Below, one piece after another: positions 1-8,018 of a stretch of 64,000 bases of DNA (positions within the stretch are counted from its first letter, which is position 1; each line of letters starts with the position of its first letter). The position numbers and the translations under genes are program-made. Under the pieces are notes generated by a model that worked only from the letters and a program-made list of their open reading frames with translations, did no database searches and was not told the DNA's origin. The DNA comes from Actinoplanes subtropicus (GTDB lineage Bacteria; Actinomycetota; Actinomycetes; Mycobacteriales; Micromonosporaceae): the NCBI RefSeq assembly GCF_000721705.1, contig NZ_JOJL01000015.1:61750-125749 (forward strand). Direction: 5' to 3'.

Positions 1-1
1 G

Positions 2-568
2 GCCACGATCGGCTTCCTGCTGTCGGTGGCCGCCACGTTCGGCGCGGTGGTCTTCGTCTTCCAGCAGGGTCACCTGGCCGGCCTGATCGGCGTCGACGCG
101 ACCGGCCCGATCACCAGCCTGATGCCCATCTTCCTGATCGGCATCCTGTTCGGCCTGGCCATGGACTACGAGGTCTTCCTGGTGACGCGCACCCGCGAGG
201 AGTACGTTCACGGCGCCGCCCCGAACGACGCGGTGGTGACCGGAATGCGGCACGGCTCGCGCGTGGTCACCGCGGCCGCGCTCATCATGATGAGCGTCTT
301 CGCCGGCTTCATCCTGGCCGACGAGACCATCATCAAGACGCTGGGCTTCGCGTTCGCGTTCGGCGTGGCGGTGGACGCGTTCCTGGTCCGCATGACGATC
401 GTCCCGGCGGTGTTGTCGCTGTTCGGCAGGGCGGCGTGGTGGCTGCCGAAGTGGCTGGACCGCGTCGTGCCGAACGTCGACGTCGAGGGCGAGGGGCTGA
501 CCAAGCAGCTCGCCGCTTCGGCGGAGCAGGAGCCGGAGGAGCGCGAGCTCATCGGCGTCGCGGCCTGA
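2..568 (+). CDS. MMPL family transporter, C-terminal part (5' end outside window)
   Basis: The gene enters from the left edge in an open frame and ends at TGA 566-568, so only about 188 residues are present. They carry four hydrophobic segments and the family hallmark GLAMDYEVFLVTR, the Asp-Tyr pair used in proton relay by RND/MMPL exporters. A charged cytoplasmic tail ends in VEGEGLTKQLAASAEQEPEE. MMPL proteins export lipids or drugs across the inner membrane; the substrate cannot be told from this fragment. A GC-rich hairpin follows the stop. The family call is secure and the function is not. Confidence 0.9.
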   Translation, partial: ATIGFLLSVAATFGAVVFVFQQGHLAGLIGVDATGPITSLMPIFLIGILFGLAMDYEVFLVTRTREEYVHGAAPNDAVVTGMRHGSRVVTAAALIMMSVFAGFILADETIIKTLGFAFAFGVAVDAFLVRMTIVPAVLSLFGRAAWWLPKWLDRVVPNVDVEGEGLTKQLAASAEQEPEERELIGVAA

Positions 569-570
569 CG

Positions 571-608
571 TGCGCGGGGCGGCCGGCGCTCGGCCGGCCG
601 CCCGCGCA
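571..608. terminator. GC-rich hairpin between convergent genes
   Basis: An almost perfect inverted repeat (about 15 bp arms around a short loop, one unpaired base) begins two bases after the MMPL stop and ends 13 bases before the stop of the convergent gene at 622. It has no T-tract, as is common in high-GC actinobacteria, and could serve both directions. Confidence 0.6.
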
Positions 609-621
609 CAACCGATCAGAA

Positions 622-1416
622 TCAGTCGTCGATCTCGAACAGGTGCAGCGACTCCTCCTTGTCGCGGCAGTGGGCCTGCTGCGAGTCGCGCTTGCTGCGA
701 TCGGAAACGACCACCACGGTCGACGGCCCGAGCCAGCACACCCCCTCGACCGTGCAGTAGCCGTGCGGAAACCGATACGTTCGGCCGAGGCCGGTCGCCG
801 CCCACTTGTCCGGTGCGAGCTCGCCCACCCACAGGGCCGCCGACTGCTGCGAGATCAGCGCCATCCGATCGCCGTCGATCGAGATCCCGCTGTAGTCGGC
901 CAGCCCCAGGCCGCCCGGCAGCTCGACGGTCGCGACGTGTTTCCAGTTCCGCCGCCCCGGCCGGAAAACCAGCAGACCCCCGGATTCATGCAAACCAAGC
1001 AGGTGTACGCCGTTGTCCCGCCGCACCAGTTCGAGGCCCTCGATGCCCTTGTTCGCCCGCGCGATCGGGTACTCGAGCCAGCCCGACGCGACCGGGTTCA
1101 GGCCGGCGTCGTACTCCTCGACCCGCGCCTGGAAGCCGCCGTCCCGCCGCTCGGATTCGATCAGCAGGAACAGGTGCCCGGTGCTCGGATCGTGCGCGAT
1201 GTCCTCGTATCCCGGCGACTCTCCGGCCGGCGGCGTCCACGTCACGTCGTTGGCCGCCGTCCGGGAGAGGTCGGCGTCGATCCGGGCGACCGCTCGCAAG
1301 TTGTCGAAGATGACCAGATGGCGACCGTCGACGAACACCACGCCGCTCGCCTCCAGCCGGCCGGGCGAGCCGGCCGGCAGCAGGTCACGGATGCGGGCCT
1401 CGCCGATCAGTCGCAT
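622..1416 (-). CDS. Uncharacterised beta-propeller-like protein, partner of CotH
   Basis: A 264-residue soluble protein without signal peptide. It contains repeated short beta-rich stretches such as GVVFVDGRHLVIFDN, YEDIAHDPSTGHLFLL, GIEGLELVRRDNGVHLLG and YSGISIDGDRMALIS, which read like blades of a propeller. Similar patterns occur in SdiA-regulated and phytase-esterase-like families, but no catalytic motif is clear. Its ATG overlaps the stop of the CotH gene by one base (TGATG), so the two are probably translationally coupled and act together. I cannot name a function. Confidence 0.8.
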   Translation of the reverse strand: MRLIGEARIRDLLPAGSPGRLEASGVVFVDGRHLVIFDNLRAVARIDADLSRTAANDVTWTPPAGESPGYEDIAHDPSTGHLFLLIESERRDGGFQARVEEYDAGLNPVASGWLEYPIARANKGIEGLELVRRDNGVHLLGLHESGGLLVFRPGRRNWKHVATVELPGGLGLADYSGISIDGDRMALISQQSAALWVGELAPDKWAATGLGRTYRFPHGYCTVEGVCWLGPSTVVVVSDRSKRDSQQAHCRDKEESLHLFEIDD

Positions 1417-3029
1417 CAGAACCGAGCGCCGCTCGCCCCGGCCGGATACCGGTCGCGCAGCGCGGCCAACTGCTCGCGGGCGCTGTCGCATCGCATCCGG
1501 GTGTAGTGATAGATCCCGAGCGCGAACTCGTTGGCGTGCCGCAGCTCGAACTGCTCGTGCCCGGCCCGGTAGACCTCGTCGTTGGTGAACTGGCGGCCGG
1601 TGAACGGCGCCGAGTTCGGCGAGGTCGCCTCGTAGTACGCCGACGGGATCACTCGTGGCCACAACGCGGTCATCCGGTCGGTCAGCGCCGCCGGGGTGAA
1701 GTCGGTGTCCAGCAGGTGCCCGAGGTGGTCCAGGTAGTACTGGGCGAAGTCGTGGTTGGCCAGCAGGTTCGTGACCAGCGGTATCCGGGAGAGGCCCGTT
1801 CCCTGGTGGTACGCCTTGGTGTTGGCCGGCCAGTCGAGCAGGTCGGTGTACTGCCACGCGGTGCCGAAGTAGTCGATCCCGAGGCAGTTGTCGTAGTCCC
1901 ACGGGAGGAAGGTGAAGTACGGCTTGTCGAGGAAGTCCTTGCCGGCGCCCGGCCGGCCGCCGTTGTAGAGGTAGTAGTTCGCCGGGGTCGCGAAGTAGTT
2001 GTCCCAGCTGCCGAGCAGAACGTTCAGACTTGCCCAGCGCAGAAATCTCCGTACGTCGAAAACTTCTTCTACCGCCGCGCGGAACTTGTCGGAACCGGAA
2101 GAGCCCGCGTTGATGACCCGCGCGAGGTCGGCCAGATCGTCGTATCCGTTGAGATCGGCGTCGTCCTCGTTGGTCTTCAGCCGATAGGTCAGGTCCGGGT
2201 GGTCGTGCCGGGTGAAGTACTGCCGGCCGCTGTCGTCGCCATCCGGTCCGACCCGATGCTCGAGCGTCGCGCAGCCGACGTCGCCGCAGTAGGCCTTGTA
2301 CAGGTTGCCGTGACCGTTCGCGCCGAAGTGGTCGCGAAGGAAGCCCTTGTCGATCTGTTCGATCAGCGAGTAGAGCCCCTGATAGCCACCGTTGATCGCG
2401 ACCCGGGCGTAGGTGTGCCGCGCGGCCGGCACGTTCGCCCGCCCGAGCAGCGCCCAGGCGATCGCCTCGCGCATCTGCGACGGATCGTTGTACATCGACT
2501 TGAGGTTCAGCCGCGGCATCCCGACGATCTTGTCGTCGTCGTCCCCCGGGTCGACGTCCACCTTCCACGACCGCTTCGGCGCGAACTTGGTCTTGTTCCC
2601 GCTGTTCACGAGCGAAAATGTCTGCGTCGTGAACAGCACCCCGGCGTCGTCCGGCGACGGGATCACCCGCTGGTCGCCGGGCTCGGCGCGCCACAGGGCG
2701 ATCCGCGCGTTCCCGCTCGCGACGACCGGTTCCTCGGGCCGCATGTCGGCGGCGGGCCAGTCGGTGATCGCCACCTGATACATCGGCCGCGCGAAAAACT
2801 CCGCTTTCCCCAGAGAGCATTTCGGGTACGTGTCGACCAACTGCTCGGCGCCGGCAGCTTCGATCGCGTCATACAGCGCGCCGAACTCCGCGCGGGTGCG
2901 TAGAGTCGCGTCGCCCGGGCCCGCCGGCCGGTTCGCCGAGGCCGCCAGATCCCGGGCGGTCCCGGCCGGCACATCGGCGACCACCAGCGCCCGGTCCTCG
3001 AACATCTCGCGAAACTGCTTCTTCTCCAT
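1416..3029 (-). CDS. CotH kinase family protein
   Basis: A roughly 537-residue protein with the CotH kinase fold: an N-terminal stretch with RSWKVDVDPGDDDDKIVG and LNLKSMYNDPS, then QGLYSLIEQIDKGFLRDHFG, then the catalytic region DNYFATPANYYLYNGG and PWDYDNCLG. Known CotH proteins are atypical secreted or spore-coat kinases that phosphorylate partner proteins. The start at 3029 (MEKKQ) has a G-rich stretch directly in front; an in-frame GTG at 3086 would add 19 residues of less protein-like sequence. No signal peptide is visible, unlike many CotH proteins. It is coupled to the propeller gene at 622, a plausible substrate or partner. Confidence 0.85.
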   Translation of the reverse strand: MEKKQFREMFEDRALVVADVPAGTARDLAASANRPAGPGDATLRTRAEFGALYDAIEAAGAEQLVDTYPKCSLGKAEFFARPMYQVAITDWPAADMRPEEPVVASGNARIALWRAEPGDQRVIPSPDDAGVLFTTQTFSLVNSGNKTKFAPKRSWKVDVDPGDDDDKIVGMPRLNLKSMYNDPSQMREAIAWALLGRANVPAARHTYARVAINGGYQGLYSLIEQIDKGFLRDHFGANGHGNLYKAYCGDVGCATLEHRVGPDGDDSGRQYFTRHDHPDLTYRLKTNEDDADLNGYDDLADLARVINAGSSGSDKFRAAVEEVFDVRRFLRWASLNVLLGSWDNYFATPANYYLYNGGRPGAGKDFLDKPYFTFLPWDYDNCLGIDYFGTAWQYTDLLDWPANTKAYHQGTGLSRIPLVTNLLANHDFAQYYLDHLGHLLDTDFTPAALTDRMTALWPRVIPSAYYEATSPNSAPFTGRQFTNDEVYRAGHEQFELRHANEFALGIYHYTRMRCDSAREQLAALRDRYPAGASGARF

Positions 3030-3139
3030 CCCCCGATTCGACGCCCACCGGACACTCGGAAAGCCCCTGAGTCGGGTACCGGTCACCCGTTGGTAACGGT
3101 CCGTTCACCATCCGCACACGCCGGGGTCGCGGCCACGCG

Positions 3140-4354
3140 TCACGCCAGAGCACGGGCGCGGGCGACCATCATGCGGAGCAGCGTGCGGGTGCCGACGATG
3201 CCGCGCAGATTCGGCGGGCTGAAGAAGTCGCGGATCGGGACCGTGCCGGTCAGCACGCCGAGGAAGCGGCTCACCTGTGCCGGGTTCTCGGCCAGGATCG
3301 GGAACAGCAACTCCCCCGCCCGGTCCGGCCGGAAGGACGCGAACCGTGCGGTCAGGTCGTAGACGGGGCGGCGGGCGGCGTCCCGGCGGCGGTGGTAGTC
3401 GCGAAATGCTCGATGGTGATCGGACAGGATCGCTTGGGCCAGGGCGTCCGCGTCGCGCAGGGCGTTGCCGATGCCCTGGCCGGTGATCGGGTCCATGACC
3501 AGGCCCGCGTCGCCGGCCAGCGCCCAGCCGGGGCCGTACGGCTTGCGCATCAGGCCGGGCAGGTCGGTGGTGCCGCGCAGGTGCTCGGCCCGGGTGGCGG
3601 CGGCCAGGCGCTCGCCGAGATCGGCCACCTCGGACACGGCCGCCCGGAAGCCCGGCTCGTCGCGTACGGCCGGGAAACGCGCAACCGGCACGCCCAGATA
3701 GACGATGGTGAGGTTGTCGCCGGTCGGCCAGAGGCCGACCATCCGGTCCGGCCGGGTGTAGACCTCGCCGCCCTTGACCGGCAGGTCGGCGAAGTAGGCG
3801 TAGCAGGCCGCCGAGGCCGGCGGACGTGCGCGATAGGAACGGGCGTGCGCGGCGCGGGCGATCGTGGAGTGTTTGCCGTCGGCGCCGATCACCAGGTTCG
3901 CGGTGACGGCGCGATCGGTGGTGGCGTTCTTGGCGCGGCCGCGGATGCCGGTGACTCGGTCGTCGCCGATCAGTTCCGACACGATGAAGCCCTCTTCGAT
4001 CGTGGCGCCGGCCGCTCGGGCCTCGTCGATCAGCAGGGTGTCGAGGAGGGTGCGCCGCGGGCTGTAGACGGCGTCGACCCCGTCGTGCGGCGGATAGTCG
4101 CCGCGGAGGACGGCCGAGCCGGTGTCGAACAGGGCGCCGCGAGCGGCCGGGGTGCCACTTTCGATCAGCCGGTCGAGGATCCCCCAGCGGCGCAGCAGCG
4201 CTCCGCCGGGAAGCTGCACCTGGTGGGTGGAGAGCGTGTCGCTGGGGAAGCGGGCCCGGTCGACGACCAGCACGCGCAGGCCGGCCCGGGCCAGGAGCAT
4301 CGCGGTCGCCGAGCCGGCCACCCGGGCGCCGACCACGATGACGTCGTAATCCAT
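3140..4354 (-). CDS. FAD-dependent monooxygenase (PHBH-like oxidoreductase)
   Basis: A 404-residue flavoprotein. The N-terminus YDVIVVGARVAGSATAMLLA is the Rossmann ADP-binding motif. GWALAGDAGLVMDPITGQGI near residue 290 is the second FAD motif of the aromatic hydroxylase group, where the Asp binds the flavin ribityl. Enzymes of this kind hydroxylate or epoxidise small lipophilic substrates with NAD(P)H and oxygen, often in detoxification or natural-product pathways. The ATG at 4354 is preceded by a good GGGAGG. It diverges from a TetR gene across a 66-base gap with a palindromic operator, so it is probably that repressor's target. The substrate is unknown. Confidence 0.88.
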   Translation of the reverse strand: MDYDVIVVGARVAGSATAMLLARAGLRVLVVDRARFPSDTLSTHQVQLPGGALLRRWGILDRLIESGTPAARGALFDTGSAVLRGDYPPHDGVDAVYSPRRTLLDTLLIDEARAAGATIEEGFIVSELIGDDRVTGIRGRAKNATTDRAVTANLVIGADGKHSTIARAAHARSYRARPPASAACYAYFADLPVKGGEVYTRPDRMVGLWPTGDNLTIVYLGVPVARFPAVRDEPGFRAAVSEVADLGERLAAATRAEHLRGTTDLPGLMRKPYGPGWALAGDAGLVMDPITGQGIGNALRDADALAQAILSDHHRAFRDYHRRRDAARRPVYDLTARFASFRPDRAGELLFPILAENPAQVSRFLGVLTGTVPIRDFFSPPNLRGIVGTRTLLRMMVARARALA

Positions 4355-4378
4355 GGTTGCCCTCCCGTTCGTCCATTT

Positions 4379-4393
4379 CGTTACGGCGTAACG
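4379..4393. promoter_or_regulatory. Palindromic operator between FAD monooxygenase and TetR
   Basis: CGTTAC-GGC-GTAACG is a perfect 6-bp-arm inverted repeat, followed at once by a third half-site GTAAC (4393-4397). It lies in the short divergent region. The position and form fit a TetR-type autoregulatory operator controlling both genes. Confidence 0.65.
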
Positions 4394-4420
4394 TAACAGC
4401 GTCCCGGTAGGTTGGGAACC

Positions 4421-5014
4421 ATGGGACGTCCGAAGGAGCACGGAGCGCAAACCCGGGCCGCTCTGCTCACCGCCGCCGCGGAGCTGCTGCACGCCGAGGG
4501 GCCCGGGGCGGTGTCGGTCCGCCGGGTCGCCGCCGCGGTCGGCACGTCGACGCGGGCGGTGTACAGCCTCTTCGACGACAAGGACGGCCTGTTGCGAGCG
4601 CTTTCGATCGAAGTGGCCGAGACGATGCGCCGGCATCACGAGGCGGTCCCCGCGTCGGACGATCCGATCGCCGAGATAGTCGAGCTGGCGCTGGCGTACC
4701 GGGCGGCCGCGCTCGAGAAACCCAAGCTGTACGACCTGTTCTTCGGCACGGTCCGGCCGGGAGCGTCGCAGGCCGATCCGCTGTTCGCGCTCGTTTATCG
4801 CAGTTTCGAGCGAGTGCTCTCGGTGGTGCGCCGGGCGATCGCCGAGGGAGTCTTCCCGGGGCGGGCGGAGCTCGAGGTCGGACTCAATTTGTTCGCGCTC
4901 GTGCACGGGCTCGCATCGCTGGAGTTGCGCGGTGTGCTCGGAGGCGAGGCGGAGAAAATCTGGCGTCAATCGGTCACCGCGACGCTGACGGGCCTCCGGC
5001 AGGCACTCGGCTGA
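4421..5014 (+). CDS. TetR/AcrR family transcriptional regulator
   Basis: A 197-residue repressor. Residues 8-55 form the TetR helix-turn-helix (AALLTAAAELLHAEG, then VRRVAAAVGTSTRAVYSLF). The C-terminal part (ALAYRAAALEKPKLYDLFFG, then ELEVGLNLFALVHGLASLEL) matches the ligand-binding domain common in actinobacterial TetR proteins of the WHG type. The ATG at 4421 is chosen because GRPKEHG is the usual start of this family; an upstream TTG at 4412 is possible. It diverges from the FAD monooxygenase and probably represses it from the palindrome at 4379-4393. Confidence 0.88.
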   Translation: MGRPKEHGAQTRAALLTAAAELLHAEGPGAVSVRRVAAAVGTSTRAVYSLFDDKDGLLRALSIEVAETMRRHHEAVPASDDPIAEIVELALAYRAAALEKPKLYDLFFGTVRPGASQADPLFALVYRSFERVLSVVRRAIAEGVFPGRAELEVGLNLFALVHGLASLELRGVLGGEAEKIWRQSVTATLTGLRQALG

Positions 5015-5020
5015 GGGCCG

Positions 5021-5042
5021 GAAGTAAGTCAAGACTTACTTC
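5021..5042. promoter_or_regulatory. 22-bp perfect palindrome upstream of the HelR-like gene
   Basis: GAAGTAAGTC-AA-GACTTACTTC has 10-bp perfectly complementary arms around two bases. It starts six bases after the TetR stop and ends 19 bases before the helicase start. It is AT-rich against a GC-rich background. A two-base loop is poor for an RNA hairpin, so a DNA-binding site for a dimeric regulator is more likely. The regulator is unknown. Confidence 0.6.
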
Positions 5043-5061
5043 TTCGGGAGATCTGCCGACA

Positions 5062-6942
5062 ATGGTGACGGTGAGCGAGCAGGCGCTGGTTTCCCGGATG
5101 TACGAAGTACTCGACGCCGAGATGGCCTCGGTCACCGACGAGTTGGCGGCCCGGCCGGCTCCGGATCGCGCGGCGGTGCTGCGCGGGCGGCTCGCGGCGC
5201 TGCGCGATGCCGAACATGCGCTTGTTTTCGGCCGGATCGATCGGGCCGACGGGACGACGCTGCACATCGGGCGGCGGGGACTCCGGGTGGATGGTGAGCC
5301 GATTCTGATCGATTGGCGGGCGCCGGCCGCCGAGCCGTTCTACGCGGCCACCGCGGCGAACCCGATGGGGTTGCGCCGGCGTCGGCATCTGCGGCTCGAC
5401 GGCCGCCGGGTGGTGTCGGTCGCCGATGAGCTCCTCGACGGTTCACCGCCCGGCCCGGACGACCGGATCGGGGACGGGCCGCTGGCCGAGGCGCTCGCCG
5501 CGCCGCGCACCGGGCGGATGGGCGACGCGGTGGCGACCCTGCAGGCCGAGCAGGATGCGATCGTACGGTCGGCGTACCGCGGGATCACCGTGGTCGAGGG
5601 CGGTCCGGGCACCGGGAAGACCGTGGTCGCGCTGCACCGGGCGGCCTACGTGCTGTTCGCGTTCCCGGCGGTGGCCGAGCGCGGGGTGCTGGTGGTCGGG
5701 CCGGACGCGCGGTTCCTCTCCTACATCGAGCGGGTGTTGCCGTCGCTGGGCGAGAACGACGCCGTTCTGGTCACGCGCACCGGAATCACCGGGCAGGTCC
5801 CGACCGCTACCGAGCCGGTCGACGTGGCGCGGCGCAAGGGCCGGGCCGAGATGACCGATCGGATCCGATCGCTGGTGGCGGCCCGGCGGCCCGCGGTCGC
5901 CCCGATCTGGCTGCCACTGGGATCGGAAACGATCGACATCGACGCGGCGGCGGTCGGCGAGGCGATCGCGGCCGCTCGGGACCTGCCGCACAACCCGGGG
6001 CGGAAGGTCTTCAAGGAGTATCTGATCGCCGAGCTCGGGCGCATCCGGGCCGCGATGACCGCTGCGACCCTTGACCAGATCGACGCGGACACCGCTGCGG
6101 CCACCGGAATCGACCTCGACGCCGCGGTCGCCGCCGACCTGGAATCGCTCGGCTTCGGCGGCAGCGGGCCGGCCCCGACGCCCGAGCTCGACGATGTCGT
6201 CGTGGCCGATCCGCGGCTCGACGCGGCGATCGATCAGATCTGGCCACGACTGGCCGCGACCGACGTCATCGGGGCGCAAACGGCCTGGACCGCCGCCGAT
6301 CTGGCGCTGCTCGACGAGGCCGCCGCGCTCATCGACGGGCCGCCCGAGGCCGTCTACGGGCACGTCGTGGTCGATGAGGCGCAGGAGCTGACCGAGATGG
6401 AGTGGCGGGCGGTGCTGCGGCGCTGCCCGTCCCGATCGATGACCGTCGTGGGCGACTTCGCGCAGGCCGGCCAAGGATCGACCGTGACGACCTGGCGGCA
6501 GGCGGTCGGCGATCGATTCGAGCGGCACACGCTGACCGTCAACTACCGGACCACGGCCGAGATCCTCGAGTACAACCGCGAGCTGCTGGCCGAGATCGCG
6601 CCCGGTCAGCGGCTCAGCCGGTCGCTCCGGCACGGGACGCCACCACTGATCGCACCACCGACGCTGGACATCGGCGAGGACGAGCTCGTCGCCGTGATCG
6701 GCCCCGATCACCTGGATGTCCCCGGCGCCCTTCCGGTCTCCGAATGCCGCGGCCTGGAGTTCGACACCGTACTCGTCGTAGCGCCGCACGAATTCACCAA
6801 GCGCGACCGCTACGTGGCGCAGACCCGGGCCACCCGGCGGCTGATCATCGTCCCGGCGCCAGACGCGCTTCCAGCCCGGCGATCAGCACGTCCAGATCGA
6901 ACTCGAACTGCTCGTCGTCCATCCCCTCCCCCGACTCCCTGA
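5062..6942 (+). CDS. helR: HelD/HelR-like superfamily I helicase (RNA polymerase recycling)
   Basis: A 626-residue SF1 ATPase. The Walker A GGPGTGKT is at about residue 182, after a conserved linker (DWRAPAAEPFY at about 75). Motif II VVDEAQELTEMEW is at about 435, VNYRTTAEI at about 494, RGLEFDTVLVV at about 561 and VAQTRATRRL at about 584. HelD and HelR proteins remove RNA polymerase from stalled or rifampicin-bound complexes, and HelR gives rifamycin tolerance in Streptomyces. The protein is somewhat shorter than typical HelD. Its last 35 residues (Arg/Pro-rich) are encoded inside the 3' end of the convergent TetR gene and look like read-through rather than a domain. A strict palindrome lies 19 bases upstream. 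Confidence 0.82.
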   Translation: MVTVSEQALVSRMYEVLDAEMASVTDELAARPAPDRAAVLRGRLAALRDAEHALVFGRIDRADGTTLHIGRRGLRVDGEPILIDWRAPAAEPFYAATAANPMGLRRRRHLRLDGRRVVSVADELLDGSPPGPDDRIGDGPLAEALAAPRTGRMGDAVATLQAEQDAIVRSAYRGITVVEGGPGTGKTVVALHRAAYVLFAFPAVAERGVLVVGPDARFLSYIERVLPSLGENDAVLVTRTGITGQVPTATEPVDVARRKGRAEMTDRIRSLVAARRPAVAPIWLPLGSETIDIDAAAVGEAIAAARDLPHNPGRKVFKEYLIAELGRIRAAMTAATLDQIDADTAAATGIDLDAAVAADLESLGFGGSGPAPTPELDDVVVADPRLDAAIDQIWPRLAATDVIGAQTAWTAADLALLDEAAALIDGPPEAVYGHVVVDEAQELTEMEWRAVLRRCPSRSMTVVGDFAQAGQGSTVTTWRQAVGDRFERHTLTVNYRTTAEILEYNRELLAEIAPGQRLSRSLRHGTPPLIAPPTLDIGEDELVAVIGPDHLDVPGALPVSECRGLEFDTVLVVAPHEFTKRDRYVAQTRATRRLIIVPAPDALPARRSARPDRTRTARRPSPPPTP

Positions 6943-7513
6943 GCCGGCGGATCGCGGGCAGGTCGGCCGGGTCGGCCTCGGCCAGCATCCGGTTCAGCTC
7001 GGTGATCTGCGGGTGCTCGCCGAGCCGGTGGATCAGGATCGCGTCGCGGGCCGAGGCGTACATGAGCTCGGCGAGCATGCTGAGGGCCCGGCCGGCCACA
7101 CTGGGCTCGAACCCGGCGTCCAGGAGCGTCCGGAGCAGGTGTTCGGCCGGCTCCATCGCCCGTACGCCGGTGCCCAACGGCAGGCGTACGTGGTCGAAGT
7201 GCGCCCCGGTCCGCACCATGCCGGCGCGGGTCTGGCGGGCGAAGGCCCGCAGGACCTCCGGCCAGCTCGCGCCGGCCGGCGGCTCGAAGCCGGCCAGCTC
7301 GTCACTGAGCGCTTCGCGCGCGACCAGCTCGAGCAGGCCGTCACGGTCGGTCACGTGGTAGTTGAGCGCCTTGCGGTCGACGCCCAGCCGCTCGGCGACC
7401 GCCTGCATGGTGAGTGTCGACGGGTCCATGGTGCGGGCCACGGCCACGATCCGGGCCCGGTCGATTCGCGGCGGACGGCCCCGCCGTCGCGCGTCCGGCA
7501 TGCCGGGCAGCAT
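6845..7513 (-). CDS. TetR family transcriptional regulator
   Basis: A 222-residue regulator. It has an N-terminal HTH with RRGRPPRIDRARIVAVART then MQAVAERLGVDRKALNYHV, and a C-terminal TetR_C domain (LSDELAGFEPPAG, then GTGVRAMEPAEHLLRTLLDA) of the type found in tetracycline-like repressors. Start candidates are ATG 7513 and ATG 7501; the second gives MPDARRRGRPPR, closer to family norms. Its 3' end overlaps the helicase gene by 98 bases tail to tail. Two related G/C-rich palindromic half-sites flank a sigma-70-like promoter just upstream (7515-7590), so it probably represses itself and the gene starting at 7617. Confidence 0.85.
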   Translation of the reverse strand: MLPGMPDARRRGRPPRIDRARIVAVARTMDPSTLTMQAVAERLGVDRKALNYHVTDRDGLLELVAREALSDELAGFEPPAGASWPEVLRAFARQTRAGMVRTGAHFDHVRLPLGTGVRAMEPAEHLLRTLLDAGFEPSVAGRALSMLAELMYASARDAILIHRLGEHPQITELNRMLAEADPADLPAIRRLRESGEGMDDEQFEFDLDVLIAGLEARLAPGR

Positions 7514-7514
7514 A

Positions 7515-7590
7515 TTCCCCGATCGGGAAAAGAACTATTGACCCCCGGCCACCCGGGACCTAGCTTTTCTCCCCACGGGGAAATAGTTGA
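7515..7590. promoter_or_regulatory. Promoter with two matching operator sites for TetR
   Basis: On the + strand TTGACC (7538-7543) and TAGCTT (7561-7566) are separated by 17 bases, a good sigma-70-like pair. The promoter is flanked by CCCGATCGGG followed by AAAAGAACTATTGACCC and by CCCCACGGGG followed by AAATAGTTGACCC. These are two copies of a palindrome with a similar tail, spaced about 55 bp. They lie between the divergent TetR gene and the GH3 scar, as expected for a TetR switch. Confidence 0.55.
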
Positions 7591-7616
7591 CCCGGCCGAA
7601 GTCGGAGGGACCCAGC

Positions 7617-7944
7617 GTGGCCATCCAGGAAGATGCTGATCGCGCCGCCGCCGCGCCCCAGCGCGTCGAGGATCTGCTCTCCCGCATGCACCTCGAGGAC
7701 AAGGCCGGCCTGATGTTCCACCAGATCGCGCCGCTCGCCGGGGTGGTGGCCTCGCTGACGGTCAACTTCGGTGCTTCCGCAGAAGCGTACACTCGCGTAC
7801 TCTTCGGCGAAGCCGCACCTCAGGGGGCGGTTGCCGTTCGACATCCCGGCCTCGATGGCGGCCGTGGAGGCGAGCCGGCCCGACGTGCCCTTCGACACCG
7901 ACAACCCGACGTTCGGCTTCGGCGACGGCCTCTCCTACGACTGA
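7617..7944 (+). pseudogene. Collapsed GH3 beta-glucosidase (start and end only)
   Basis: The GTG start has a strong GGAGGG in front and opens with QRVEDLLSRMHLEDKAGLMF, the classic GH3 N-terminus. After about 40 residues it jumps to GASAEAYTRVLFGEAAPQG, which belongs to the far C-terminal part of GH3. One extra G in the run at 7823-7827 then breaks the frame. In the next frame RLPFDIPASMAAVEASRPD through FGFGDGLSYD and TGA 7942-7944 completes the GH3 end. Hundreds of internal codons, including the nucleophile, are missing, so no enzyme can be made. Without the extra G the join would be in frame. Confidence 0.8.
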
Positions 7945-8018
7945 TCCGTCCCCCGCCACCCGCCGGCTCCGCATCGCAGCGGCGGGCGGCGGGCCGTTCG
8001 CACCCATGGAGGCTCCGC

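Noticed and set aside
436..1506. A 356-residue plus-strand frame across the MMPL end and the next gene
   Set aside because: It overlaps two well-supported genes out of frame and has shadow composition.
3140..5032. A 630-residue minus-strand frame extending the FAD monooxygenase upstream
   Set aside because: The extra N-terminus is antisense to the TetR gene, while the Rossmann motif starts right at ATG 4354 with a good ribosome site.
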